Shown here piece after piece: positions 39,841 to 48,549 of a stretch of 64,000 nucleotides of DNA (positions within the stretch are counted from its first letter, which is position 1; every line of letters begins with the position of its first letter). This DNA is from Arthrobacter sp. StoSoilA2. Its GTDB lineage: Bacteria; Actinomycetota; Actinomycetes; Actinomycetales; Micrococcaceae. The stretch spans positions 4,278,001-4,342,000 of the forward strand of contig NZ_AP024643.1 of the NCBI RefSeq assembly GCF_019977195.1, in the 5' to 3' direction. The position numbers and the translations under genes are program-made. The notes beneath the pieces are model-generated. The model had not been told where the DNA came from. It worked only from the letters and a program-made list of their open reading frames with translations, and made no database searches.

Positions 39841-41364
39841 CTAGTCCTGGAAGTACTCCACCTTGGCGCCAATGGTGTTCAGTCGCTCGGCCAGGTCCTC
39901 GTAGCCGCGTTCAATCACGTAAATGTTGCGAAGCTCGGACGTTCCACGGGCAGCCAACATGGCCAGGAGCAGGCACGCTGCCGGACGCAGGGCCGGCGGG
40001 CAGCCAATTTCCGCGGCGCGCCACTTGGTGGGTCCGTTGACGTAGATCCGGTGCGGGTCCAGGAGCTGCACTTGGGCGCCCAGCTTGTTGAGCTCCGTCA
40101 GGTAGATGGCGCGGTTCTCGTAGACCCAGTCGTGGATCATCGTCTGGCCCTCGGCATTGCCTGCAATCACTGCGAAGAAGGGCAGGTTGTCGATGTTGAG
40201 CCCCGGGAACGGCATGGGGTGGATCTTGTCCTGTGGCGCGTGGAGTTCAGAAGGCTTGGTGGTGACATCCACCAAACGCGTCCGGCCGTTGCGGGCCGTG
40301 TATTCACCCGAGATTTCCAGCTTCTGGCCCATTTGTTCCAGGGTGGCGAGCTCGATTTCCATGAATTCGATGGGAACCCGGCGGATGGTGACCTCGGAGT
40401 TCGTGACGATGCCCGCGGTGATGAGGCTCATGGCTTCGATGGGATCCTCGGACGGGAAGTATTCGATCTCCACGTCTATGGCTGACCGGCCCGTGATCTT
40501 CAAAGTCGTGGTGCCGACGCCCTCGATGGTCACGCCCAAGCCCTGCAGGTAGAAGCAAAGATCCTGGACCATGTAATTAGGGCTCGCGTTGCGGATCACG
40601 GTGGTGCCCTCGCGGTGCGCGGCAGCCATGATCGCGTTCTCGGTGACGGTGTCGCCACGTTCGGAGAGGACGAAGGAACGGTCGTGCCCATCGGCAGGGG
40701 GTGCCACCACGGAGTAGAAGCCGGACTTTGCCCCCACCGTCAGCCCGAACTGGCGCAATGCCTGCATGTGCGGTTCAACGGTGCGCGTGCCGAGGTCGCA
40801 TCCACCGGCATAGGGAAGCAGGTACTCGGCGGTCTCGTCCAGGAGGGGGCCGAGCAGCATAATGACGCTGCGTGTGCGCCGGGCTGCTTCCACATCCATC
40901 GACTCAAGGTCAAGCACTTCGGGCCTGCGGATACGGAGGTCGCTGCCGTTGAGCCAGGTGCATTCGACGCCGATGGACGTCAGCACCTCAACGATCCGGT
41001 TGACTTCCTCAATGCGGGCCAAGCGACGCAGCGTGGTGGTGCCGCGGTTGATCAGGCTTGCACAAAGCAGAGCCACGCCGGCATTCTTGCTGCTGTTGAC
41101 ATCCACTTCGCCGGACAGCGTGTGGCCGCCCTCCACCCGGAGGTGAGTCATCTGCGGCTTGCCTACTTTGACGATGGAACGGCCGAAGATGGCCTCCAGC
41201 CGCTCGATCATTCTGAGGCTGAGATTCTGTTTGCCCTGCTCCATCCGGGCGATAGCGCTCTGGCTGGTTCCCAGCTCGGAAGCCAACTGCCCCTGCGTCC
41301 AGCCCTTTTCGCTTCGCGCGTCGCGGAGCAGGAGGCCTACATTCTCGGCGGTAGGTTGCGTCAT
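39841..41364 (-). CDS. XRE-type HTH domain fused to MurA-like enolpyruvyl transferase
   Basis: A 507-residue fusion. Residues about 8-62 are an XRE/Cro helix-turn-helix (LRDARSEKGWTQGQLASELGTSQSAIARMEQG). From about 70 to the end is an EPSP-synthase fold of the MurA type: SSKNAGVALL (substrate Lys-Asn), GGCDLG carrying the Cys that reacts with PEP and fosfomycin (about residue 189), and inverse alpha-beta repeats. MurA makes UDP-GlcNAc-enolpyruvate for peptidoglycan. The Cys loop is diverged from the usual PGGCAIG. This may be a second MurA or a DNA-binding sensor of a cell-wall precursor. ATG 41364 preferred over TTG 41370. Confidence 0.82.
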   Translation of the reverse strand: MTQPTAENVGLLLRDARSEKGWTQGQLASELGTSQSAIARMEQGKQNLSLRMIERLEAIFGRSIVKVGKPQMTHLRVEGGHTLSGEVDVNSSKNAGVALLCASLINRGTTTLRRLARIEEVNRIVEVLTSIGVECTWLNGSDLRIRRPEVLDLESMDVEAARRTRSVIMLLGPLLDETAEYLLPYAGGCDLGTRTVEPHMQALRQFGLTVGAKSGFYSVVAPPADGHDRSFVLSERGDTVTENAIMAAAHREGTTVIRNASPNYMVQDLCFYLQGLGVTIEGVGTTTLKITGRSAIDVEIEYFPSEDPIEAMSLITAGIVTNSEVTIRRVPIEFMEIELATLEQMGQKLEISGEYTARNGRTRLVDVTTKPSELHAPQDKIHPMPFPGLNIDNLPFFAVIAGNAEGQTMIHDWVYENRAIYLTELNKLGAQVQLLDPHRIYVNGPTKWRAAEIGCPPALRPAACLLLAMLAARGTSELRNIYVIERGYEDLAERLNTIGAKVEYFQD

Positions 41365-41527
41365 ACTCAAGAAATATCACAAGTGAGCTAGAACTGCTGA
41401 ACAAATTGCCGATTCAGCGGCAAACATCACACGGTACCCGCATAGTGCGATAACTCCGCCTCAAAATCAGCTTCTTCATGGAAAGCCCCACGATTTGAGA
41501 ACCGGGCCGAAGCAACCTATCTTGAAC

Positions 41528-41546
41528 TTAAGTAAGCCTAACCTAA
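41528..41546. promoter_or_regulatory. DtxR/IdeR-type iron box upstream of the Ntn-hydrolase gene
   Basis: The 19-mer TTAAGTAAGCCTAACCTAA matches 16 of 19 positions of the actinobacterial consensus TTAGGTTAGGCTAACCTAA, including the whole right half. It lies 21 bases before the ATG at 41568, where a bound iron-loaded repressor would block transcription. By this reading the operon is on when iron is scarce. Confidence 0.7.
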
Positions 41547-41567
41547 GCTTGAAAGCGGTCTGAGAGA

Positions 41568-43700
41568 ATGACGCCCCCGACGCAAAACCCCGCCCCGCCA
41601 AACGGCTCCGGGGTTTACCGCGATCACTGGGGAATCCCCCATCTGTGGGCCGGGTCCGCGGATGAACTCGCCTTCCTGCAGGGCATGAACGCAGCAACGG
41701 ATCGATCATGGCAGATTGAGCTGGAGCGCTGGCGCTCGGAGGGCCGCATGGCTGAAGTTTTAGGGCCCGATGCGGTGGTGTGGGATCGTTTTGCCCGCCA
41801 GTCCCGGCTGAACGAGACTGCCCGCCATTGTTTCAACGGGCTGGATCCCGCAACCCAACGATGGGTTGGCCAGTATGTTGCAGGCGTCAACCACGCGCTG
41901 GCCAACAATCTGCGCGGCGGGCCCGAATTTGACGGTTCCGGCAGCGCACCCGAACCGTGGAACCCTTGGACGCCGCTAGGGGTGTTCCTGGTGCATCACA
42001 TTCTGTTCTCCACCTTCCCCAACAAACTTTTCCGCGCCCACGTGGCCAGGACGCTGGGCCACGATGCCATCAGCTTGTTCAGCATCGAAGCCCCGGTCTG
42101 GTCCGGCAGCAACGCGTGGGCGGTCCACGGCTCAATGACCGCGAGCGGACTCCCCCTGATCGCCGGCGACCCACACCGCCTCATGGAACTCCCCGGTGTG
42201 TACCAGCAGGTTCGGCTTGCGTGCCCGGAGTTCGACGCAGTCGGCTTCGCGTTTCCCGGCGTCCCCGGGCTGCCGCATTTTGGCCACACCGGAAAGACCG
42301 CCTGGGCCGTCACCAACGCCATGGCCGACTACCAGGACCTCTTCGAAGAGCAGTTGCGCCGCGTCCCCGCCCCGGAGGCGGGTGGCGAGCGCGTCGAGGC
42401 GCACGGCCCGCGAGGCTGGGAACCCGCCGTCGTAAGTAGCGAAACCATCCACATCCGTCATGGCGACTCTGTAGGCACAGAGACAGTGGAGATCATCGAG
42501 ACCGCCCGCGGTCCAGTGATCTCGGAAACGCCCGACGGCGCCGCGTTGAGTTTGCGTTTCCCGGCGCAGGTTGAGGGGCGGCTCGGTTTCGAAGCCCTCC
42601 TGCCGCTGCTGAGAAGCGGGAGTGTGGGCGACGTCGAAGCAGCCTTCGATTCGTGGGTGGAACCGGTCAACAGCGTCGTGACTGCTGATGCTGCCGGAGC
42701 GGTACGGCATTTCGTGGCTGGATTGGTTCCCCAACGAAATCCGGCCAACCGTCGGTTGCCTGCTCCGGCGTTGTCGGCACGGCATGCCTGGGACGGCGAT
42801 TACATTGTCCTGCCGCGCACAGAGGTCCAACGGCTTGCAGTCAGCGCCAATGATCGTGCTGCAGGCGGCGGCGAGGCCGTAGCGATGGAGTTCGCCCCCG
42901 CCCATAGGGCTCTGCGGATCCGGGAGCTTCTGGAGGAAGTGCATGGTGAACTGACCGTGGACCACATGCAATCCATCCATATGGATTCCTTGCTCGGTCC
43001 ATGGCCCATGTTCCGGGAGGTGCTGGGCAACCTCGACCCGGCAGATATGTCCAGGGAGGCCAAGGCACTGCGAACGCTGCTGCTCGAGTGGGACGGGACA
43101 ATGGCGGCCGGCAGCCACACTGCGGCCGTTTTCGCGTCATGGCGGGGCGCCTTGGTTCAGCGCATAGCCCGTCATCCCGCGCTGGCGGCTCTGGCTGAAC
43201 CTACCGGGTACTCCCCTCTGTTCGGACCCTGGCTGTCGGTGGCTTCACGCATCGGTTTCGCCCTTGAAACGCTGTTGGTTAGAGCCTCGCAGCTTGGTAT
43301 CGATATGGCTGTGGAGGCCGCGGCCGCACTCGAGGATGCAGCCTTGGAAGACTCCTTGCTGGACGGTGCCGTATGGGGCGATCGGCATAAGCTCCTGGCG
43401 GTCCACGTTCTCCCAGGCGACCTCGCCGCTTCCGCACCAACCGCAGAGCTAAGCGGAGATACCGGATGCGTACTCTGCACCGAAAGCCTCCCTGGTGTGG
43501 ACGACCGCAGTTTCCGCGGACCCGTGGCCCGCTATGTCTGGGACCTGTCCGATCGCAGCAACAGCCGTTGGATTGTGCCATTCGGCGCTGCCGGACGGCC
43601 GGAGCACCCACATTTTACAGACCAGATGCCGCTCTGGGCCTCAGGAAAGATGATCCCTGTGGTCACGGACTGGAGCGAGCTCAGTCACGACCACCCCTAA
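41568..43700 (+). CDS. Penicillin-acylase-family Ntn-hydrolase
   Basis: A 710-residue precursor of the penicillin amidase family. The N-terminal part has YRDHWGIPHLWAGSADELAFLQGMNAATDR (the alpha chain opening with the D-x-x-GIPHI-like motif). WSGSNAWAV places the self-cleavage site at G180/S181, with S181 the nucleophile of the beta chain; FHAGxP-like GVPGLPHFGHTGKTAWAVT follows. No signal peptide is seen. Family members remove acyl groups from beta-lactams, homoserine lactones or, for PvdQ, from a siderophore precursor. The iron box upstream and the siderophore-type acyltransferase downstream favour a siderophore substrate. This is inference. Confidence 0.82.
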   Translation: MTPPTQNPAPPNGSGVYRDHWGIPHLWAGSADELAFLQGMNAATDRSWQIELERWRSEGRMAEVLGPDAVVWDRFARQSRLNETARHCFNGLDPATQRWVGQYVAGVNHALANNLRGGPEFDGSGSAPEPWNPWTPLGVFLVHHILFSTFPNKLFRAHVARTLGHDAISLFSIEAPVWSGSNAWAVHGSMTASGLPLIAGDPHRLMELPGVYQQVRLACPEFDAVGFAFPGVPGLPHFGHTGKTAWAVTNAMADYQDLFEEQLRRVPAPEAGGERVEAHGPRGWEPAVVSSETIHIRHGDSVGTETVEIIETARGPVISETPDGAALSLRFPAQVEGRLGFEALLPLLRSGSVGDVEAAFDSWVEPVNSVVTADAAGAVRHFVAGLVPQRNPANRRLPAPALSARHAWDGDYIVLPRTEVQRLAVSANDRAAGGGEAVAMEFAPAHRALRIRELLEEVHGELTVDHMQSIHMDSLLGPWPMFREVLGNLDPADMSREAKALRTLLLEWDGTMAAGSHTAAVFASWRGALVQRIARHPALAALAEPTGYSPLFGPWLSVASRIGFALETLLVRASQLGIDMAVEAAAALEDAALEDSLLDGAVWGDRHKLLAVHVLPGDLAASAPTAELSGDTGCVLCTESLPGVDDRSFRGPVARYVWDLSDRSNSRWIVPFGAAGRPEHPHFTDQMPLWASGKMIPVVTDWSELSHDHP

Positions 43701-43724
43701 GACGCCCCCTAATACGCACGAACC

Positions 43725-43805
43725 AAGCCCAGCAAGCCCTCCCCAGCCCAGCCCACCCCAGCCCAGCCCAGCCCACCCCAGCCCAGCCCAGCCCAGCCCA
43801 GCCCA
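43725..43805. repeat. CCCAG/CCCAC microsatellite between two iron-linked genes
   Basis: About 80 bases made almost only of GCCCA pentamers with some CACCCCA variants. The run ends 9 bases before the ATG of the acyltransferase and includes its ribosome-binding position (AAAGGAAA follows). A pentameric repeat is prone to slippage and could change spacing or RNA structure. It is non-coding: it lies in the gap between genes. Confidence 0.9.
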
Positions 43806-43814
43806 AAGGAAATC

Positions 43815-44408
43815 ATGACCACAAGCACCCGGGACTTCGCTGTCCGGACCACGATCTACACCGAAGAACTCCACGGATGGGGCGTACTGCGGATCGTCCC
43901 TTTGGTTCCCGCCGAAGACCTTGACCTCATTCATGGTTGGGTCAGCCAGCCTCGTGCCAGGTTCTGGGGCATGCTGGAGCATTCGCGCGAGGACGTCCTG
44001 GAGATTTACGGGTTCCTTGATTCCTTGGACACTCACCATGCCTTTTTGGTGGTGGTCGATGGCGAGCCGCTGGCGCTCTTCCAGACTTATGAACCGTTAC
44101 ACGATCCGGTAGGCGAGGCATACCCGGCGCGGGAGGAGGACATCGGAATGCATTTGCTGCTGGCGCCTGCAAGGCGTCCGATTCCCAACTTCACACCACG
44201 TCTCGTCACGTCCCTCATCCGATACATGTTTTCCCTGCCCGGCAAGGACCGGATCATTGTTGAGCCGGACGCCCGCAACGCAAAGGCAGTTCGCCGCCTC
44301 GAGACCACGTGTTTCGAGCTTGGCCCCGTCATCCAGCTGGCTGAAAAGGAAGCCCAGTTGGGGTTCCTCACCCGGGCAAGGTTCGAGAAGATCCAACGGA
44401 AGAGCTAA
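43815..44408 (+). CDS. Siderophore-type N-acyltransferase (IucB/MbtK/RhbD-like GNAT)
   Basis: A 197-residue GNAT-fold protein of the siderophore acyltransferase group: IHGWVSQPRARFWGMLEHSREDVLEIY, HAFLVVVDGEPLALFQTYEP, GMHLLLAPARRP and IVEPDARNAKAVRRLE. Relatives acylate hydroxylated lysine/ornithine residues in hydroxamate siderophores. It follows the Ntn-hydrolase in the same direction, and both lie behind an iron box. No NRPS or NIS synthetase is in the window, so the rest of the pathway would be elsewhere. AAAGGA precedes the ATG. Stop overlaps the convergent ykoC by 4 bases. Confidence 0.82.
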   Translation: MTTSTRDFAVRTTIYTEELHGWGVLRIVPLVPAEDLDLIHGWVSQPRARFWGMLEHSREDVLEIYGFLDSLDTHHAFLVVVDGEPLALFQTYEPLHDPVGEAYPAREEDIGMHLLLAPARRPIPNFTPRLVTSLIRYMFSLPGKDRIIVEPDARNAKAVRRLETTCFELGPVIQLAEKEAQLGFLTRARFEKIQRKS

Positions 44409-45199
44409 CGCCAGACGAAACTCCACGTTCCAGCGCCGACGGCCGCCAGTACAGCAGCGGCAGCGATGACGAGGCCGCCCAGGAGGACCCAGACATCCAG
44501 GAGGGAGTAAGTGGATTCCCGGGCCCACGTTCTCTGCCCGCCACCGAAACCACGCGCCTCCATGGTGATGGCCAGCCGGGAAGCCCGACGCACTGCCTGG
44601 ACCAGCAGCCCGAAGCTCTGTCCAAGCGTTGCCTTGAGCCGTTGCAGCGGACTGCCCTGCGAACCCACTCCGCGGGCCCGCCTGGCCATGCCGATGGTCT
44701 GCCATTCCTCAGCCATCAATCCCACCAGGCGCATCGCGGCCAGCGAGCCAAGGACAAAGCGGTGTGGCAGTCTTGCCTTTTGTGCCAGCGCGTCGGCCAG
44801 GTCGGTGGGGTCGGTGCAGGTCATCAGCAGGATCGCTGGCAGCGCAATCGCCAAGCCGCGCAGCATGAAACCCAGCCCCAGCTGGAGGGAACCTTCGCTG
44901 ATGGACCAGAGTCCGACGTCGAGCAGTACGGCCCCGCTGTCAGCCGCCACGATTGCGGTGCTCCAGCCACCTATCGCTGCAGCGATGATGAGCGGCCAGG
45001 CCCGCTGCCATAGAAGCCCCAGCGTGAGGCCAGCCAACGGGAACAGGGCCAGCTCGGCGACGAGGGCCGTTGAAGCGGACACCCAGTCGATCGACAATGC
45101 CAGCACCAGCGAAATGAGGAACACGGACACAAACTTAACCAAGGGGTTGGCGCGCGTAAGGAGGGCGTGGTTGCCGCGCAGGTTCAGGGCGTCCCTCAT
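44405..45199 (-). CDS. ykoC: ECF transporter T component (YkoC type)
   Basis: A 264-residue integral membrane protein with about six hydrophobic segments. The two cytoplasmic coupling motifs of EcfT proteins, GMARRARGVG and MEARGFG (x-Ala-Arg-Gly), are visible at about residues 170-180 and 215-221; these touch the ATPases. With the ATPase and S component it forms the YkoEDC-type importer. Start ATG overlaps the ATPase stop by 4 bases. Last gene of the TPP-riboswitch operon. Confidence 0.88.
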   Translation of the reverse strand: MRDALNLRGNHALLTRANPLVKFVSVFLISLVLALSIDWVSASTALVAELALFPLAGLTLGLLWQRAWPLIIAAAIGGWSTAIVAADSGAVLLDVGLWSISEGSLQLGLGFMLRGLAIALPAILLMTCTDPTDLADALAQKARLPHRFVLGSLAAMRLVGLMAEEWQTIGMARRARGVGSQGSPLQRLKATLGQSFGLLVQAVRRASRLAITMEARGFGGGQRTWARESTYSLLDVWVLLGGLVIAAAAVLAAVGAGTWSFVWR

Positions 45200-46794
45200 G
45201 CAGCACCGGCTTCCTGGCGGGCTGCTTCGCTGTGCGGGTCCGGAACTTGCGGCGTAGCTGGATCCAGCCGGAGCTCGGTGCCGCCCAGGACCGCGCTGAA
45301 TTCTTCGTCGTGCGTCACGGACACAACGGCTGTTCCAGCATCGAGCAGTTCAGAGAGGAAGGATGCCAGTTCGGCCCAGGTGTTGGCGTCCTGGCCGAAC
45401 GTGGGCTCGTCCAGCACCAGCACCTTAGGGTGGGCCGCAAGGACCGTGGCCACGGACAACCTGCGCTTCTCGCCGCCGGACAACGTGTAAGGATTCGCGT
45501 CCACCAAATGCGTGAGCCGCAAACGCTCCAGCAATTCATCCACGCGTTCTTCGCCGTGGCCCAGATGCTTTGGTCCGAACATCAGCTCGTCCAGAACCTT
45601 GCCCGTCACAAACTGGTGCTCCGGTTCCTGGAACACGGTGCCAATGCGGGAAATCAGCTGATCCGCCTTCCACTTGAACGGGTCGATTCCAGCTCCCTCG
45701 GAAAGCTCGACGGCGGCACTCACCTTGCCGTCAACCGGCGCCAGAAGGCCGGCCAATGTGAGCGCAAAAGTAGATTTGCCTGCACCGTTCGGACCCGTGA
45801 TGGTCAGTGCCTGGCCAGCCCGTACTTGTGCACTGATATCCGATTGCACGGGGACGGGCGGGATGGTCTTGAAACGGCGGCGGCGGGACTTCCCACGGGA
45901 AACAGCCAGGTCCTGTGCGACGAGGAGGAGCTGGTGCGTGGATTCATGGCCGCCCAACTCCTGACTTGTGCTCCTGCGGGCGCGGGTCGTCGGAACGTAC
46001 CCGGGCACCCACACTCCCGCTGCCATCAACATGGTGCGGGCCTCTGTGAGCACCTGATCCGGGGGGCCGTCCAGGAGCACACCGCCCCCGGCCGAGGGTG
46101 GCTGGAGGACCACGATCCTGTCCACCAGGTCCTTCCACACGGACACACGGTGTTCAACGACAACCAAAGTGGCGCCGGTCTTGTCCAGGCAGCGCTGTAC
46201 GGCGTCCCGAACCTCGAGCACGCCCACCGGATCCAGGTTGGCCGTAGGTTCGTCCAGGAGGATCAGCCCGGGCCGCATCGCCAGGATGCCAGCCAACGCA
46301 AGGCGCTGCTTCTGCCCGCCGGAGAGGGCCGCCGTCGGGTGCTCCAGTGCCAAGCCGCCGCCTGCAGCGGTGCGCAACCCGACGTCGTCGAGCGCTTCAT
46401 GGACGCGCGCCCAAATTTCTTCCCGGGGAACGGCCAGGTTTTCGGCGCCAAACGCGACATCGTCACCCACCCGGGAGAGCACTACCTGGGTTTCCGGATC
46501 CTGCTGCATCAGACCTGCGCGGCCGCGCTGTTCGCGGGGAGCAACGCCGTCGATCAGCAGCGAGCCGGTCTCGTCGGAATCGTCCTCCTCATCACCCAGC
46601 ACACCGGCGAGGGCGTGGAGCAGTGTCGATTTCCCTGCGCCCGATGGACCCAGCAAGAGCACGCGCTCACCGGGCTCGATCCGGAGATCGAGGTCCTGGA
46701 TGGCGGGTGTGGAACGTCCGGCATGCCGCCATCCCCACCCTTGGGCGGTGATGGCGGCAGGCCGTACCTGGCCGCTGCTTTGCGTGGCAGGCAT
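45196..46794 (-). CDS. ykoD: ECF transporter duplicated ATPase (YkoD type)
   Basis: A 532-residue protein with two complete ABC ATPase units. The first has Walker A GPSGAGKSTLLHAL (near 42-55), QQDPETQVV, the signature LSGGQKQRLALAGIL and LILLDEPTANLD. The second has GPNGAGKSTFALTL, QEPEHQFVTG, LSGGEKRRLSVATVL and VLVLDEPTFGQD. A fused A-A' ATPase is characteristic of YkoD and other dedicated ECF systems. The ATG at 46794 overlaps the S-component stop by one base (TAATG). A reading that starts at 46974 would overlap the upstream gene for no reason. Confidence 0.9.
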   Translation of the reverse strand: MPATQSSGQVRPAAITAQGWGWRHAGRSTPAIQDLDLRIEPGERVLLLGPSGAGKSTLLHALAGVLGDEEDDSDETGSLLIDGVAPREQRGRAGLMQQDPETQVVLSRVGDDVAFGAENLAVPREEIWARVHEALDDVGLRTAAGGGLALEHPTAALSGGQKQRLALAGILAMRPGLILLDEPTANLDPVGVLEVRDAVQRCLDKTGATLVVVEHRVSVWKDLVDRIVVLQPPSAGGGVLLDGPPDQVLTEARTMLMAAGVWVPGYVPTTRARRSTSQELGGHESTHQLLLVAQDLAVSRGKSRRRRFKTIPPVPVQSDISAQVRAGQALTITGPNGAGKSTFALTLAGLLAPVDGKVSAAVELSEGAGIDPFKWKADQLISRIGTVFQEPEHQFVTGKVLDELMFGPKHLGHGEERVDELLERLRLTHLVDANPYTLSGGEKRRLSVATVLAAHPKVLVLDEPTFGQDANTWAELASFLSELLDAGTAVVSVTHDEEFSAVLGGTELRLDPATPQVPDPHSEAARQEAGAA

Positions 46795-47414
46795 TAGTTG
46801 AAGACGGGCTCCGAAGCAGCCTTCCGCGACGCGAAGGAGCTCAGTACACCGGTCTTGGCCAGCCCGCGGGTGGCAACCCAGGACAGCGCGCCCGCGATGA
46901 TCGCACCGGAGAGCGTGGTGAAGGCGATGTAAGCCAGCTTGTCGATTGCTTCGTAGGCGATGTTCCAGCCCCAAGGCAGGAAGGAATCGTTGAGACCGCA
47001 GAAGAGGCCCGAGCCGGCACCTGCGAGGAGTGCAGCGGAGAGGTCGAACTTCTTGTACCGGAACGCAGCGAAGACGAGTTCCGCACCCAGTCCCTGGAGG
47101 ACGCCGGAGATGAGGACGGTGGTGCCGTACTGGGAACCCATGATGAGTTCGCCGGTGGCGGCGACGGCTTCGCAGAACAGGGCTGCGCCCGGCTTGCGGA
47201 TGATGAGCATGCCCAGGACGGCCGGGATCATCCAGCCACCGGCGATCAAACCGGTGAGCGGCGGATACGTGGCGTTCATGGGGATGGATACGATTGCGGC
47301 GCCCTGGGACCAGGCCCAGAAGATCACGCCGCCGGCGATGGCAATCAAAGCTGCCACCACGATGTCTACAACACGCCAGTTATAACTGGTCTTCTTCACG
47401 CTTGCCGTGGTCAT
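46794..47414 (-). CDS. ykoE: ECF transporter S component for thiamine precursor (YkoE type)
   Basis: A 206-residue membrane protein with six helices of the YkoE family (VVDIVVAALIAIAGGVIFWAWSQG, PLTGLIAGGWMIPAVLGMLI, ELVFAAFRYKKFDLSAALLAG). It is the substrate-binding subunit for a thiamine precursor such as hydroxymethylpyrimidine or thiamine itself. AGGAGG lies 8 bases before the ATG at 47414. It is preceded by a TPP riboswitch and followed by the ATPase and T genes, completing the set. Confidence 0.88.
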   Translation of the reverse strand: MTTASVKKTSYNWRVVDIVVAALIAIAGGVIFWAWSQGAAIVSIPMNATYPPLTGLIAGGWMIPAVLGMLIIRKPGAALFCEAVAATGELIMGSQYGTTVLISGVLQGLGAELVFAAFRYKKFDLSAALLAGAGSGLFCGLNDSFLPWGWNIAYEAIDKLAYIAFTTLSGAIIAGALSWVATRGLAKTGVLSSFASRKAASEPVFN

Positions 47415-47506
47415 TTTTTCTGCCTCCTGAGGTACAGGAGGGGAAAGTGCTCCCCGGAAACCCCCGGCCGGCCTGCGCCGCCCGGATCCGGACACTCTGA
47501 GAAGCT

Positions 47507-47620
47507 CGACTCCCTTGCGCCGGTACTAACCGGATCAGGTTCGAGGGTCTGCGGCTGTCCGCACTCTCAGCGCCCTCGCGTCACCTGCATCTCTGCAAGG
47601 TCCGACGGCGGCGCTCCCCT
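47507..47620 (-). ncRNA. TPP riboswitch (THI element) of the ykoEDC operon
   Basis: Read on the minus strand, the leader opens with GGGGAGC (about 47619-47613), contains the conserved CTGAGAGTGCGG (pyrimidine-sensor loop), ACCCTCGAACCTGATC (pyrophosphate-sensor side) and closes with GCGCAAGGGAG at about 47520-47510. These are the invariant blocks of the thiamine pyrophosphate aptamer in correct order. It lies about 95 bases before the ykoE ATG, so TPP should repress the transporter. Confidence 0.93.
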
Positions 47621-47835
47621 GTCGTTATTAATCTGCCCTTATGGGCGTGGTTCAGTTTACACCTGTGGGTGTTCGTGGGCTCCTTGGGCTAGTCACAAAG
47701 CGGTTGGCTCCCCTTTCTCCTGCGTTGCGGGGCCGGCTCTGCGCCCCATTCTCCGGTCTGAGCACGCACACCGGGCCCCACAACAGGACCTGAGACAATG
47801 ATCCAGCAGGAATCGACGCGGCAAAGGGGTAATTC

Positions 47836-48513
47836 ATGACGGACCTTCCCATTACGGACATGCCAGTTCCCCAACCCCGCCTTGCCGCGAGCGTCATCCT
47901 GCTCCGTGACGCACCGGGCGGGCTTGAGGCCTTCGTCCAGCACAGGGTTGCCACCATGGACTTCGCCGCCGGCATGGTGGTCTTTCCGGGCGGCCGGGTT
48001 GATGCCGCTGACCAGGATGGATGGGATTACCCTGTCCGGCTGCTGGAACAGCACGCTGCAGACTGGCATCTGAGTTCCATCGCCGTCGATCCTGTACAGG
48101 CCCCGGCAAAGTCAGGCATGGTGCTCACCGCTGCCCTGCGGGAAGTTTGGGAGGAGGCCGGACTTCGCCTTGACGCCTCAGACCTTCGCCCCTGGGCAAA
48201 CTGGGTCACGCCCACGGACATGCCCAAGCGCTTCGACACGTACTTCTATGTAGCCAAGCCTGCTCCGGAAGCAGCACCCCAGCACCAAACCACTGAAGCG
48301 TGGCAATCACTCTGGATGCCGGTGGACGGGATCCTGGCGGCCGAGGCGGCCGGTAAATTGCAGCTGATGCCGCCCACGTATTACCTGCTCAAGGAAATTT
48401 CCGGTCTCGGAACCGTGGATGCCGTCTGGGAAGCCGATCACGATGTTGTTCCTGTCCTGGCACCACGCGGTTCCATGGCAGCTTTCCTCAAGGAACGCGA
48501 AAACCGCCGCTAG
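47836..48513 (+). CDS. NUDIX hydrolase, NUDT7/NUDT19-like
   Basis: A 225-residue hydrolase. The N-terminal ASVILLRDAPGGLEAFVQHRV and MVVFPGGRVDAAD strands precede a Nudix helix, AALREVWEEAGLRL (residues about 97-110); the REVWEEAG core with metal-binding Glu residues is intact. The arrangement, with an insert between FPGGR and the Nudix helix, recalls CoA diphosphatases of the NUDT19 type. AAGGGG precedes the ATG. Single gene, preceded by a 213-bp spacer that also holds the ykoE promoter; I saw no other feature there. Confidence 0.85.
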   Translation: MTDLPITDMPVPQPRLAASVILLRDAPGGLEAFVQHRVATMDFAAGMVVFPGGRVDAADQDGWDYPVRLLEQHAADWHLSSIAVDPVQAPAKSGMVLTAALREVWEEAGLRLDASDLRPWANWVTPTDMPKRFDTYFYVAKPAPEAAPQHQTTEAWQSLWMPVDGILAAEAAGKLQLMPPTYYLLKEISGLGTVDAVWEADHDVVPVLAPRGSMAAFLKERENRR

Positions 48514-48549
48514 TCCCAACCCGCCTGCATGTGAGGCTAGGCTGGGGGC

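Noticed and set aside
45232..46797. 521-codon open frame on the plus strand
   Set aside because: Antisense to the duplicated ATPase, whose Walker and signature motifs are decisive.
46795..46974. N-terminal extension of the duplicated ATPase
   Set aside because: It would overlap the S-component gene; the ATG at 46794 in a TAATG joint is the natural start.
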